Below, piece by piece: positions 1 to 7,037 of a stretch of DNA of 60,996 nt (within the stretch, counting starts at the first letter, position 1; each line of letters starts with the position of its first letter). The notes under the pieces were generated by a model, which saw only the letters and a program-made list of their open reading frames with translations, did no database searches and was not told the DNA's origin. The stretch comes from Anaerolineaceae bacterium (GTDB lineage: Bacteria; Chloroflexota; Anaerolineae; Anaerolineales; Anaerolineaceae): assembly GCA_011620555.1 (NCBI GenBank), contig WOYY01000046.1, positions 1 through 60,996 on the forward strand, given 5' to 3'. Made by a program: the position numbers and the translations under genes.

Positions 1-2
1 TT

Positions 3-396
3 TTGGGTAACTTCAACCATAAAACAACCCGGATGATGAGGGAAATCAATTTCCAGGTCTTCAAAGAGATGATGAGAAAGAAAAAAACTAAAATCTATTC
101 CCATTGATATTGACAGCAGCCTGGTCATGGCAGGCCACCGGGAAGGTGCTGCCAGAGGATACAATTCCAAAAAGCCCGGTAATGTATGTTATAACATCCA
201 GTTCGCCTTCTGCAGTGAATTGAAGGCATATATCACTGGATTGGTAAGAAGCGGCAACACCTATGCCGCCAACAGTGCGGCCGAAATGATCAAAGAAACC
301 GTTGCCCACATCACCTGTGCCTGAAGCACTGGCGCAGGCAAAACGGATGCTTTGGAAATCCTGTTCCGCATGAATAGTGGCTATTTTATGAAGTAG
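3..396 (+). pseudogene. Decayed IS1380-family transposase fragment
   Basis: This is a broken piece of a transposase entering from the left edge. Frame 3 reads open from the edge to about position 95. The matching continuation is in frame 1, with the DDE-type motif IDIDSS at about 103-120, then GHREGAARGYNSKKPG and LVRSGNTYAAN, which resemble the IS1380 signature around GYNPKKPG and LRSGNT. A stop at 322-324 interrupts it, but the same frame resumes with ILFRMNSGYF, matching the FRADSGFF motif of the family. One frameshift and one in-frame stop show it is dead. No terminal inverted repeat is visible because the 5' part lies outside the window. Family assignment is from motif memory. Confidence 0.72.
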
Positions 397-460
397 ATCG
401 CTAAAAATGAACTGAAATGGAGGAAATGATGCTAAGATTAAATGCGTTCAGCAACAACCA

Positions 461-477
461 TCACCCTTCCAGGGTGA
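461..477. repeat. Small palindrome, copy 1 of a dispersed TTCCAG repeat
   Basis: A 7-base inverted repeat (TCACCCT / AGGGTGA) around a TCC loop lies just upstream of the CadD-like gene. Similar palindromes with the same TTCCAG core occur at 2279-2297 and, decayed, at 4731-4751. It could be a repetitive extragenic element or a weak hairpin. Confidence 0.45.
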
Positions 478-540
478 AAATGTTGGCAAAATATATCAGA
501 CATGGAATTTCGGACCAAAAACTTTAGAAGAGGTGAGCAA

Positions 541-1173
541 GTGATTCAAACGATCATTTCCGCACTGGCTGTTTTTGTCTCAACAAGTATTGATTATGTC
601 ATCATCCTGACCATAATTTTTGCCCAGGCGCGTACCAGGAAAAGTACGGGGCATATTGCCGGCGGTCTATACCTGGGAACCGGCTTCCTGGTCATGGTTA
701 GTTTGGTGGCGGCATTTGTTCTGAATTACGTTCCGGAAGAGTGGATGATCGGCTTTTTGGGTTTGATCCCGCTCTTTTTAGGGATAAGGGTTGCGATAAA
801 AGGAGGGGAGGAAGAGGAGGAGGAAGGGGAGGAAAACGAGATTGTCGAGAAACTGGAGTCTAGAAAATCTACTCAATTATTCTGGACAATTGCATTGATC
901 ACCATCGCTTCGGGTGGGGATAACCTCGGCATTTATATCCCCTATTTTGCCACCCTGTCAGGAAGCGAAATTGCTGTCGTGCTGATCATTTTCGCCATTT
1001 CAACTGCCGTCCTTTGTTTCCTGGGTAATACATTATCCACAATCCCCTTCATATCAAAGACCCTGGAAAAATATGAACGAATTATTGTCCCCATTGTCTA
1101 TATTGCTTTGGGAATCTTTATTATGCTTGAAAGCGGGACTATCGCCAGGATTCTGGAATTGATCAGGGGATAG
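541..1173 (+). CDS. CadD-like heavy-metal efflux transporter (LysE superfamily)
   Basis: This is a membrane transporter resembling cadmium-resistance protein CadD, which exports Cd2+ or related cations. The 210-residue protein starts IQTIISALAVF...TSIDYVIIL, which matches the CadD N-terminus. It has about six hydrophobic segments and a loop of consecutive glutamates (about residues 89-100) between TM3 and TM4, which could attract metal ions. GTG at 541 is preferred over ATG at 502 because AGAGGTGAG sits just upstream of it and the homologous start falls there. It stands alone between a dead transposase and a dead LCP gene, which fits an acquired metal-resistance cargo. Substrate is inferred. 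Length is normal for the family (about 205-215). Confidence 0.75.
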   Translation: MIQTIISALAVFVSTSIDYVIILTIIFAQARTRKSTGHIAGGLYLGTGFLVMVSLVAAFVLNYVPEEWMIGFLGLIPLFLGIRVAIKGGEEEEEEGEENEIVEKLESRKSTQLFWTIALITIASGGDNLGIYIPYFATLSGSEIAVVLIIFAISTAVLCFLGNTLSTIPFISKTLEKYERIIVPIVYIALGIFIMLESGTIARILELIRG

Positions 1174-1527
1174 GAGTTGTTGAACACCTGGGGCAGGTTT
1201 CACGATCTATTAACTACGGGTCAAGAAGCGGAAAGCGGACTTTCTCACGCGCTGCACACTCGTCACCGGAAGCAGTGCGAACAAAGTCTATTGGCTTCTT
1301 AGATTATCTTTCTACAAGGTAAGTCCTGACAGCGGGATGATAAGCCGGCTGGATTATGGGAGAATTATCTCCCCGACCGCCGCGGAAACCTGGTTCTATT
1401 AATTTTCAACTATTGGACTGAAAAAGCCTGCTCGGAGTGAAGGGCTTTTTTCAGTCTGATGTCTGGTGCTCCCTTTAGCTGTAGGGTGTGGAGGTGACGA
1501 ATACCTGTTTCATTCAGGCAGTGCAAT
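1174..1527. other. Intergenic, no gene recognised
   Basis: These 354 bases contain no convincing coding sequence or RNA gene. There are short hairpins such as GGGAGA...TCTCCC near 1360-1376, but no terminator with a T run. They may be remnants of the same decayed island as the flanking pseudogenes. Confidence 0.5.
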
Positions 1528-1969
1528 TTACGATTGATGGACCCAGTCAACCAGGTCCTGATCCCACAAGAAGACATCCATCTCTTTGCCAACCGCTGGG
1601 ACATAGACCCGGCTGTCCTGAATAGATCCAACGACGGATTGAAATATTGGATCTGGCCCGGGTTGACCTCGCTCGCCATGCACACCGCGGTCTGGATCTG
1701 TTGGGCGTTGATGTCCGTCAGGATGGAAGAAGCGAAGGCATCAAACAGGGATGGGATCTGCAAGATCGTTGCGGGGTCCAGCAGGCGGTCGAGAATGCCC
1801 TGAATGATGATTGATTGGGTATCAATGCGAGCGGTATTGGACGAATTCTTGCGGTTACGGACGAGGGCCAAGGCGTCTTCACCGTCGAGGATCTGCGTGC
1901 CCTCAGGAAAGTAGGCCCTGGTCTGGCATCCACCGCGGCTGGCACAGTGACTTCGATACCGCCTAATTG
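1528..1969 (-). pseudogene. Frameshifted remnant of an LCP (LytR-CpsA-Psr) family gene
   Basis: On the minus strand a 5'-truncated piece begins GGIEVTVPAAVDA, shifts frame near 1912 to YFPEGTQILDGEDALALVRNRKNSSN, and shifts again near 1645 to end VPAVGKEMDVFLWDQ...HQS and a stop at 1528-1530. The order GGVEV / FPxGxxxLDGxxAL / RxRK is typical of LCP proteins, which attach glycopolymers to the cell wall. The reading frame upstream of GGIEV is closed by a stop at 1970-1972, so the N-terminal half is missing. At least two frameshifts plus truncation make it a pseudogene. This is unlikely to be sequencing error alone, because half of the domain is absent. Confidence 0.68.
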
Positions 1970-2354
1970 TTATCGAACAATATACAACTTATTCTGATAC
2001 AACTTATTCTGATAGGTGCGCAGATAGCACCAAAAAATGTATAATTAGCTAAGATTGAGACTTCAAAGGCACAATTCTCAAGGATAGGATTCGAAAGATG
2101 CGGGGGACCATAGCCTTATTAATTATCAGCAAAACAAATTGTCACGTACGCGGCTGCGCCATGGCACATGACCTGCAACTCACGCTTTCTCAACTTAAGC
2201 CGTAGGTTACGTGCCGCGCAGCGCACGTGACAGCAAAGCCCAACACGCAGGGTGAATTACTAAACCATCAAACAATAGGTCACGCTTCCAGCGTGACAAA
2301 TCAGGCAAACCAAATCCACCCAACGCTTATCCGCTTCCTGCACAAACCACTACA
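1970..2354. other. Intergenic with a tandem 15-base duplication
   Basis: No gene is recognised here. A perfect 15-base tandem duplication (ACAACTTATTCTGAT, 1984-1998 and 1999-2013) marks the broken upstream edge of the LCP remnant. An imperfect long inverted repeat spans about 2140-2231 (GTCACGT... / ...GCACGTGAC). Confidence 0.5.
2279..2297. repeat. Small palindrome, copy 2 of the TTCCAG repeat
   Basis: An 8-base inverted repeat (GTCACGCT / AGCGTGAC) around TCC lies just 3' of the copB stop. It shares its core and the following ACAAAT with the decayed copy at 4731-4751. There is no T run, so it is not a classical terminator. Confidence 0.45.
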
Positions 2355-4409
2355 CTACAGTTCATCCTTTACCCGTCGCAGCAACTGGGCATTGACGGCT
2401 ACCACCACCGTGCTGATCGACATGATCAACGCGCCCATGGCCGGCGGCAGCACAAAACCAACCGGCGCCAACACGCCCGCCGCCAGCGGCAGGGCGATCA
2501 CGTTGTAGCCCGTCGCCCAGATCAGGTTCTGCCGCATCTTTTTGAAGGTCGCTTTGCTCAATTTAATCACCCGCAGGATGCCCATCGGGTCGCTGTCCAC
2601 CAGGATGATGCCAGCCGATTCAATTGCCACATCAGTGCCGCTCCCAATCGCGATCCCGACATCCGCCCGGGCCAATGCGGGCGCGTCATTGACTCCATCA
2701 CCCACCATCGCCACCTTTTTGCCTTCTTCCTGCAGCTGCCGGATCTTCTGATCCTTATTCTCAGGCAGCACCTCCGCGAAATAACGGTCGATACCCAGTT
2801 GATTTGCGACGGTCTTTGCCACTGCCTCGCTATCCCCGGTCAGCATCGCCACCTGGTAGCCCTGCTCATGAAGCTGCCGGACAGCTTCGGCGCTCGCCTC
2901 GCGGACCTGATCCGCCAGGCCAAAGCCTGCCAAAACGTCCTTGCCATTGGTCAAAAAGATCACCGTTTCACCTGACTGGTTTGCCTGATCAGAAAATTGC
3001 CTGATCTGATCGGTCAATTCAGCACCCTGCTCTTCGACCAGCCGGGGGTTGCCCAAATGATAGACCACGCCATCAACCTCGCCCTGAATGCCCTTGCCTT
3101 TAATGGCTTCAAATTTCTGAACCTCAGGCAAGGCCAGGCCTTTGTCCTCGGCGGCTTTGCGGATCGCCTTGGCGATCGGATGTTCCGAATCGCGCTCGAG
3201 GGCCGCCGCCAGGGCCAGCGCCTGGTCATCCTCCAGGTCGCTGAAAACCGTCAGCTCGCTCAATCCAAACTCACCCTGGGTCAGCGTGCCGGTTTTATCA
3301 AAGACGATCACATCCAGGTTCCGAGCCGCTTCCAAGGCAATCCGGTCCCGGATCAAAATCCCATTTGAGGCGCCAATCGATGTGGAAATCGCCACCACCA
3401 AAGGAATGGCCAGTCCCAAGGCGTGCGGACAGGCGATCACCAGCACCGTCGTCACCCGAGAGAGAATTTCGATATTCCAACCCTCCGCGATCAACCAGGC
3501 CACGGCCGTGATGGCAGCAACACCCAGAGCAATGTAGAACAGCCAGCCGGCGGCTTTATCCGCCAGGATCTGGGATCTGGATTTGGACTGCTGGGCTTCA
3601 GCGACCAGCCGCATGATGCCCGCCAGGGTCGTCTCCTCACCCACTGCGGTGACCCGCACGCGCAAGCTGCCATCCCCATTGATCGTGCCGCTGACAACCT
3701 TAGCGCCCTTTTCTTTGTGAACGGGTTGTGATTCTCCTGTAATCATGGATTCATTCATCGAAGATGATCCAGAAACGACCTCCCCATCGGCAGGCACACT
3801 CGCACCGGGACGAATGAGGACGAGGTCGCCTTTTTTCAACTCGGAGATTTTAACCGTCTCAACCGCATCCCCATCTGTGATGCGCTCCGCGGTATCGGGC
3901 AACAGCTTGGAAAGCTCATCCAGCGCGCCGCTCGCCTGGCGCACACTTCGCATCTCGATCCAATGTCCCAGGAGCATCACATCAACCAAAGTGACCAATT
4001 CCCAATAGAAGGACGCTTCCAAACGAAAGATCGTGGAAGCCAGGCTGTATAAGAAGGACGCCGCCAATGCCAATGAGATCAGGGTCATCATGCTGGGTTG
4101 TTTTTTCTTCAACTCTCCCCTGGCCATATCAAAGAAAGGCAGGCCGCCAATGATAAAGACAATAACCGAGAATATCGGGACGATCCATTGAGAAAATGGG
4201 AAAGTCGGCATACTATAGCCCAACCAGCCCTGAACGGTCGGGCTGAAAATGATCACGGGGATGCTCAGGACAAGTGAGATCCAGAACTTCCGCCTGAACA
4301 TCAGCTCATGGTGGCTCGGGCCGCCCTGCCGCCCACCGTGATCCTGATGGCTTTGGTGCTGCTGCATTTTCTGATCTTTCATCGAATGACCGATATGATT
4401 GGAGTCCAT
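2355..4409 (-). CDS. copB: Copper-translocating P1B-type ATPase, CopB type
   Basis: A heavy-metal P-type ATPase of 684 residues that would export copper across the inner membrane using ATP. The first 35 residues are His-rich, and there is no CxxC metal-binding domain, as usual for CopB. Motifs in order are TGES in the actuator domain (about 225), the transmembrane metal site CPH (about 330), DKTGT with the phosphorylated Asp (about 375), SEHPIA (about 415) and GDGVNDAPAL (about 575). CPH rather than CPC indicates the P1B-3 (CopB) class. An RBS (AAAGGATG) precedes ATG 4409. It is alone on its strand, and no CopZ or CsoR is adjacent. The nearest regulator is the TetR gene, with no proof of linkage. 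Confidence 0.9.
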   Translation of the reverse strand: MDSNHIGHSMKDQKMQQHQSHQDHGGRQGGPSHHELMFRRKFWISLVLSIPVIIFSPTVQGWLGYSMPTFPFSQWIVPIFSVIVFIIGGLPFFDMARGELKKKQPSMMTLISLALAASFLYSLASTIFRLEASFYWELVTLVDVMLLGHWIEMRSVRQASGALDELSKLLPDTAERITDGDAVETVKISELKKGDLVLIRPGASVPADGEVVSGSSSMNESMITGESQPVHKEKGAKVVSGTINGDGSLRVRVTAVGEETTLAGIMRLVAEAQQSKSRSQILADKAAGWLFYIALGVAAITAVAWLIAEGWNIEILSRVTTVLVIACPHALGLAIPLVVAISTSIGASNGILIRDRIALEAARNLDVIVFDKTGTLTQGEFGLSELTVFSDLEDDQALALAAALERDSEHPIAKAIRKAAEDKGLALPEVQKFEAIKGKGIQGEVDGVVYHLGNPRLVEEQGAELTDQIRQFSDQANQSGETVIFLTNGKDVLAGFGLADQVREASAEAVRQLHEQGYQVAMLTGDSEAVAKTVANQLGIDRYFAEVLPENKDQKIRQLQEEGKKVAMVGDGVNDAPALARADVGIAIGSGTDVAIESAGIILVDSDPMGILRVIKLSKATFKKMRQNLIWATGYNVIALPLAAGVLAPVGFVLPPAMGALIMSISTVVVAVNAQLLRRVKDEL

Positions 4410-4775
4410 TTCAACATCCTTTCTCTGCTCGATCTAAATAAGACTATTTTATTCATGTTATTGCACGAATATTAACCTAATATAGGAACACCCCCAATCC
4501 ACCCACTCATCCCCCTGGCATTTCATATTTAAGAACGGCAGTTATCACACATTGAGACCTTGCTTGCCCGCAGCCCAAGTAACTATTAATCACGGCAGCT
4601 GGGCGGGGATGATTAGCCTTCAAAAGCGCCACTCACGGCTATCGCGGGAGTCTCCCACTCGCCTGACAAGGGCTAAGCCGCGTTCTTCCCTGGAATTCCT
4701 ATCTGCAATGACCAGCAGTTCATTGTAGATCTCGCTTCCAGTGTGACAAATAAGTCCTGCAGATGGCTGCGCCGC
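4410..4775. other. Intergenic, no gene recognised; decayed TTCCAG repeat copy
   Basis: These 366 bases lie between copB and the TetR gene. At 4731-4751 CTCGCTTCCAGTGTGACAAAT is a decayed copy of the palindromic repeat seen at 461 and 2279. AT-rich stretches at about 4430-4490 could carry the copB promoter, but no clear -35/-10 pair stands out. Confidence 0.45.
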
Positions 4776-5366
4776 TTACCTAACTTCCCCCTCTCCCCCC
4801 GGCAAATTCGCCCTAACCAGCGGCAGGACCCTATCCGTGTAGGCTTCCAGATTTTCTCTGCTCTCCGCCCGGCCCCACTGTTCGGCCAGGCCATAAATCG
4901 TCCAGCTCGTTGCCACAGCAATGGACTTGCGGTCCCCCACCGCGGCCATCTTCTTCAGCCACATCTCCAGCAGTTCCTGGATCTGTTGCCGCACCTGGTT
5001 CTCAACGATCAATTCAAACTGGCTGTCCACGGTCTTGCAGTGGCTGCTCAAATCGCGGATGAATTCGCAAACTGTCATCACCAGCGCGCGCAGGTTGACC
5101 TGGCTGTAATGGCAGACGTTCAGCGCCCGGTGTTCCAGCTCCTCCCGGAAAATCCTCCGCAGAGTTTCATTGAGCAATTCATATTTATCTTTGTGGTGGG
5201 CATAAAACGTGGCCCGGTTCACCTCCGCCCGTTCGGTGATCTCCCGCACAGTGATCGATTTGAAGCTTTTTTCCTCCAGCAGACATTGGAAAGCCTCCTG
5301 GATATAATTGCGGGTCCGGCGAATTCGGGGGTCCAGCTTTTCATCTTCAAGTTTAATGTCCGTCAT
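4776..5366 (-). CDS. TetR/AcrR-family transcriptional regulator
   Basis: A 196-residue repressor-type protein. The N-terminal HTH covers residues about 12-60, with the motifs TRNYIQEAF, ITVREITERAEVNRATFYAHHKDKYEL typical of TetR (the recognition helix lies in VNRATFYAHH). The C-terminal part resembles the TetR_C domain of YfiR-like proteins and would bind an unknown ligand. GGAG precedes ATG 5366. It is divergent from the LUD-domain gene across 160 bases that contain a promoter and palindromic sequence. By the usual logic of such pairs it may repress that neighbour and itself. The ligand is unknown. Confidence 0.85.
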   Translation of the reverse strand: MTDIKLEDEKLDPRIRRTRNYIQEAFQCLLEEKSFKSITVREITERAEVNRATFYAHHKDKYELLNETLRRIFREELEHRALNVCHYSQVNLRALVMTVCEFIRDLSSHCKTVDSQFELIVENQVRQQIQELLEMWLKKMAAVGDRKSIAVATSWTIYGLAEQWGRAESRENLEAYTDRVLPLVRANLPGGEGEVR

Positions 5367-5411
5367 TTTGGCTCCGATGTTGTTTTTCCAACGTATCTCA
5401 GTTTTCGTCGG

Positions 5412-5440
5412 TTGACTAAACTAAGCAACTATCGTTTAAT
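5412..5440 (+). promoter_or_regulatory. Probable sigma70-type promoter of the LUD gene
   Basis: TTGACT (5412-5417), a 17-base spacer and TTTAAT (5435-5440) lie about 87 bases upstream of the LUD start. AGCAACT is repeated at 5424 and 5442, 18 bases apart, around the -10, which could be part of a TetR operator. Confidence 0.5.
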
Positions 5441-5458
5441 GAGCAACTGTTAATGGAA

Positions 5459-5473
5459 ATACAACAGATGTAT
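5459..5473. promoter_or_regulatory. Candidate TetR operator palindrome
   Basis: ATACA-ACAGA-TGTAT is a near-perfect 15-base palindrome in the leader between the divergent TetR and LUD genes. Size and position fit a TetR operator. It is not experimentally known. Confidence 0.4.
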
Positions 5474-5526
5474 ATTATCATAAAATGGTAAGGAAAAGTC
5501 AAGAAAAAGAAAGGTAAGGATAAACT

Positions 5527-6180
5527 ATGGATAATGAAAAACGGATCAATCAAATCGCAAAACAACCCCCGAACGAGGCTTTTTCTCGCTTGGCTTCGGA
5601 TGAGCGGGTGAAAAAGACCGCCGAAGCGCTGACCGCCAACGGCATGGAAGCCTTCATCGCTGAAAACGGCGCCGAGGCCAAAGCCAAGCTCTTTGAACTC
5701 ATCCCCGAAGGCGCTGAGGTCTTCACCGCCACCTCCCGCACCTTAGACACTCTCGACGTGGCGGATGAAATTGCCAAACGCTATGACTCGGTCCGTGAAA
5801 AGCTCGCCGGAATGAACCCCGAAACTCAAAACCGTGAAATGGTCAAATTGGGAGCGACTCCAGAATATATTGTCGGCAGCGTCCACGCCATCACGGAGAG
5901 CGGCACCGTCGTGATCGCCTCCAACACAGGCAGCCAGCTGGCCGGGTATGCCGCAGCAGCCGCACAGGTCATCTGGGTGGTCAGCACCAAGAAAATCGTC
6001 GCCGATCTGGACGAGGCCATCAAGCGAATATATGAATATACCTACCCCCTGGAAGACGAACGCCTTCAGAAACTCTATAACGGCATGCACAGCAATGTCA
6101 GCAAGATGCTCTTCGTCCATCGAGAGATCATGCCCAACCGGACGAAAGTCATCCTGGTGAAGGAAGACCTGGGATATTAA
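5527..6180 (+). CDS. LUD-domain protein (LutC/YkgG-related)
   Basis: A 217-residue soluble protein made of a single LUD domain (formerly DUF162). This domain is found in LutB/LutC of lactate oxidation and in many stand-alone anaerobe proteins. Seen motifs are TATSRTLDTL (about residues 68-77), ESGTVVIASNTGSQL (about 123-137) and the C-terminal HREIMPNRTKVILVKEDLGY. No LutA or LutB lies nearby, so a lactate role cannot be claimed. An RBS (GGTAAGGA) precedes ATG. It is transcribed divergently from the TetR gene, its likely regulator. The biochemical role is unknown. Confidence 0.8.
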   Translation: MDNEKRINQIAKQPPNEAFSRLASDERVKKTAEALTANGMEAFIAENGAEAKAKLFELIPEGAEVFTATSRTLDTLDVADEIAKRYDSVREKLAGMNPETQNREMVKLGATPEYIVGSVHAITESGTVVIASNTGSQLAGYAAAAAQVIWVVSTKKIVADLDEAIKRIYEYTYPLEDERLQKLYNGMHSNVSKMLFVHREIMPNRTKVILVKEDLGY

Positions 6181-6216
6181 TTCGTTTTCAAACTTCGCCA
6201 TACAATTAAAATGCCG

Positions 6217-6241
6217 CAGGGTGGGTCGCTGACCCACCCTG
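6217..6241 (+). terminator. Strong hairpin after the LUD gene
   Basis: An 11-base perfect stem (CAGGGTGGGTC / GACCCACCCTG) with a GCT loop starts 36 bases after the LUD stop. The following T run is weak (GAAAGTTTT), so termination is probable, not certain. Confidence 0.5.
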
Positions 6242-6319
6242 AAAGTTTTAAATCGGCAAATTACAACATGAAAACATAGATCATGCCAAGCGGCAAGGCT
6301 GCGCCGCATGACTCCCAAA

Positions 6320-6622
6320 CTATTTCATCTTCGCGATCATCGCATCCACTTCGGATGCCCCCTCCGCATAAAACTTTTCCTCAGAAGGGTCCAGCTCATG
6401 GAGCAATCTCAAAAATTCCCCCGCGTGCATGCGTTCCTCATCAGCAATGCTCTTGAGCACATCAATGGCAAGTTTGTTGTCCGTGGACTCCGCAAGCTGC
6501 ATATACAGTTGGATGGCTTCATACTCCGCCGCCACCATGAACCGAATAGCTCTGATCAGCTCCTCGTCAGTCAGCTTCCTGGCGTTGGCCAATCCTGAAA
6601 ATGGTGATCCAAACTCTGGCAT
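6320..6622 (-). CDS. EncFtn-like half-ferritin (encapsulated-ferritin family)
   Basis: A 100-residue ferritin-like protein that would oxidise and store or detoxify iron as a multimer. The two-helix half-ferritin pattern is visible: Glu33/Glu35 in AAEYEAIQLYMQ and the DEERMH motif with Glu62/Glu63 and His66. Length and motifs match EncFtn cargo domains such as the one fused to the Pyrococcus furiosus encapsulin. The usual encapsulin shell gene is not next to it, and the C-terminus (EVDAMIAKMK) is short. AAGGAG precedes ATG 6622. The rubrerythrin superfamily is the alternative assignment. No CxxC rubredoxin domain is present. Confidence 0.75.
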   Translation of the reverse strand: MPEFGSPFSGLANARKLTDEELIRAIRFMVAAEYEAIQLYMQLAESTDNKLAIDVLKSIADEERMHAGEFLRLLHELDPSEEKFYAEGASEVDAMIAKMK

Positions 6623-6913
6623 GTCAATTCTCCTTGATTAATGGTGTTAACTTTCACCCCACGATTTGCGCGAGCGGCCCATGAGCGAGTTCCAAAACCA
6701 GGGAACAACCCCTTCTCACTTAACGCCAGAACTTCGCCCATGTCCCCACAAGTCCGGTGCACGCGCTCAGCAGCGGGTAGATTCAATTATAAAGGCTTTT
6801 ATTCATTTCTGTTAGGCGGGGGCTTCCAAAGATCAGTGGTTAAAGCAAGTCACATCTTAGGATGAATGTGTCTATTAAAAAGAAAATCATCCAGTTAATT
6901 TAATTTTCCGTAC
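6623..6913. other. Intergenic, nothing recognised
   Basis: About 290 bases between the ferritin gene and the tRNA terminator. Open frames on both strands lack homology signals, consistent codon use or RBSs. The segment next to 6623 should hold the ferritin promoter, but no clear hexamer pair is seen. Confidence 0.45.
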
Positions 6914-6937
6914 AAAAAACCCCTTTCGGGGCTTTTA
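6914..6937 (-). terminator. Rho-independent terminator of the hisS/tRNA-His unit
   Basis: Read on the minus strand, AAAAGCCCC-GAA-AGGGGTTTTTT forms a GC stem with a T tail immediately 3' of tRNA-His. It ends the minus-strand transcript. Confidence 0.8.
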
Positions 6938-6940
6938 AGG

Positions 6941-7013
6941 GGTGCCTGGACGGTTTCGAACCCTCAACCTCTGCATCCACAGTGCAGCGCTCTGCCGTTG
7001 AGCTACAGGCACC
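6941..7013 (-). tRNA. tRNA-His (GTG anticodon)
   Basis: A cloverleaf can be drawn. The 7-bp acceptor is GTGCCTG / CAGGCAC with the extra G-1 opposite C73 that defines tRNA-His. The D arm has stem GCTC/GAGC. The anticodon stem CTGCA/TGCAG carries loop CTGTGGA (anticodon GTG). The T arm is GAGGG-TTCGAAA-CCGTC, whose middle pair is a G.G mismatch. The CCA end is not fully encoded (CCT follows). It lies 24 bases downstream of hisS on the same strand. Confidence 0.93.
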
Positions 7014-7037
7014 ATATTGAAGCATGATTTTATCACA

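Noticed and set aside
88-309. Minus-strand open frame opposite the IS1380 remnant
   Set aside because: The plus strand carries the recognisable transposase motifs. The minus-strand frame is their shadow.
1534-1803. Plus-strand open frame of 89 codons
   Set aside because: It is antisense to the LCP remnant, whose family motifs are on the minus strand.
6641-6865. Plus-strand frame between the ferritin gene and tRNA-His
   Set aside because: No RBS, no homology signal, and overlaps the expected ferritin promoter.
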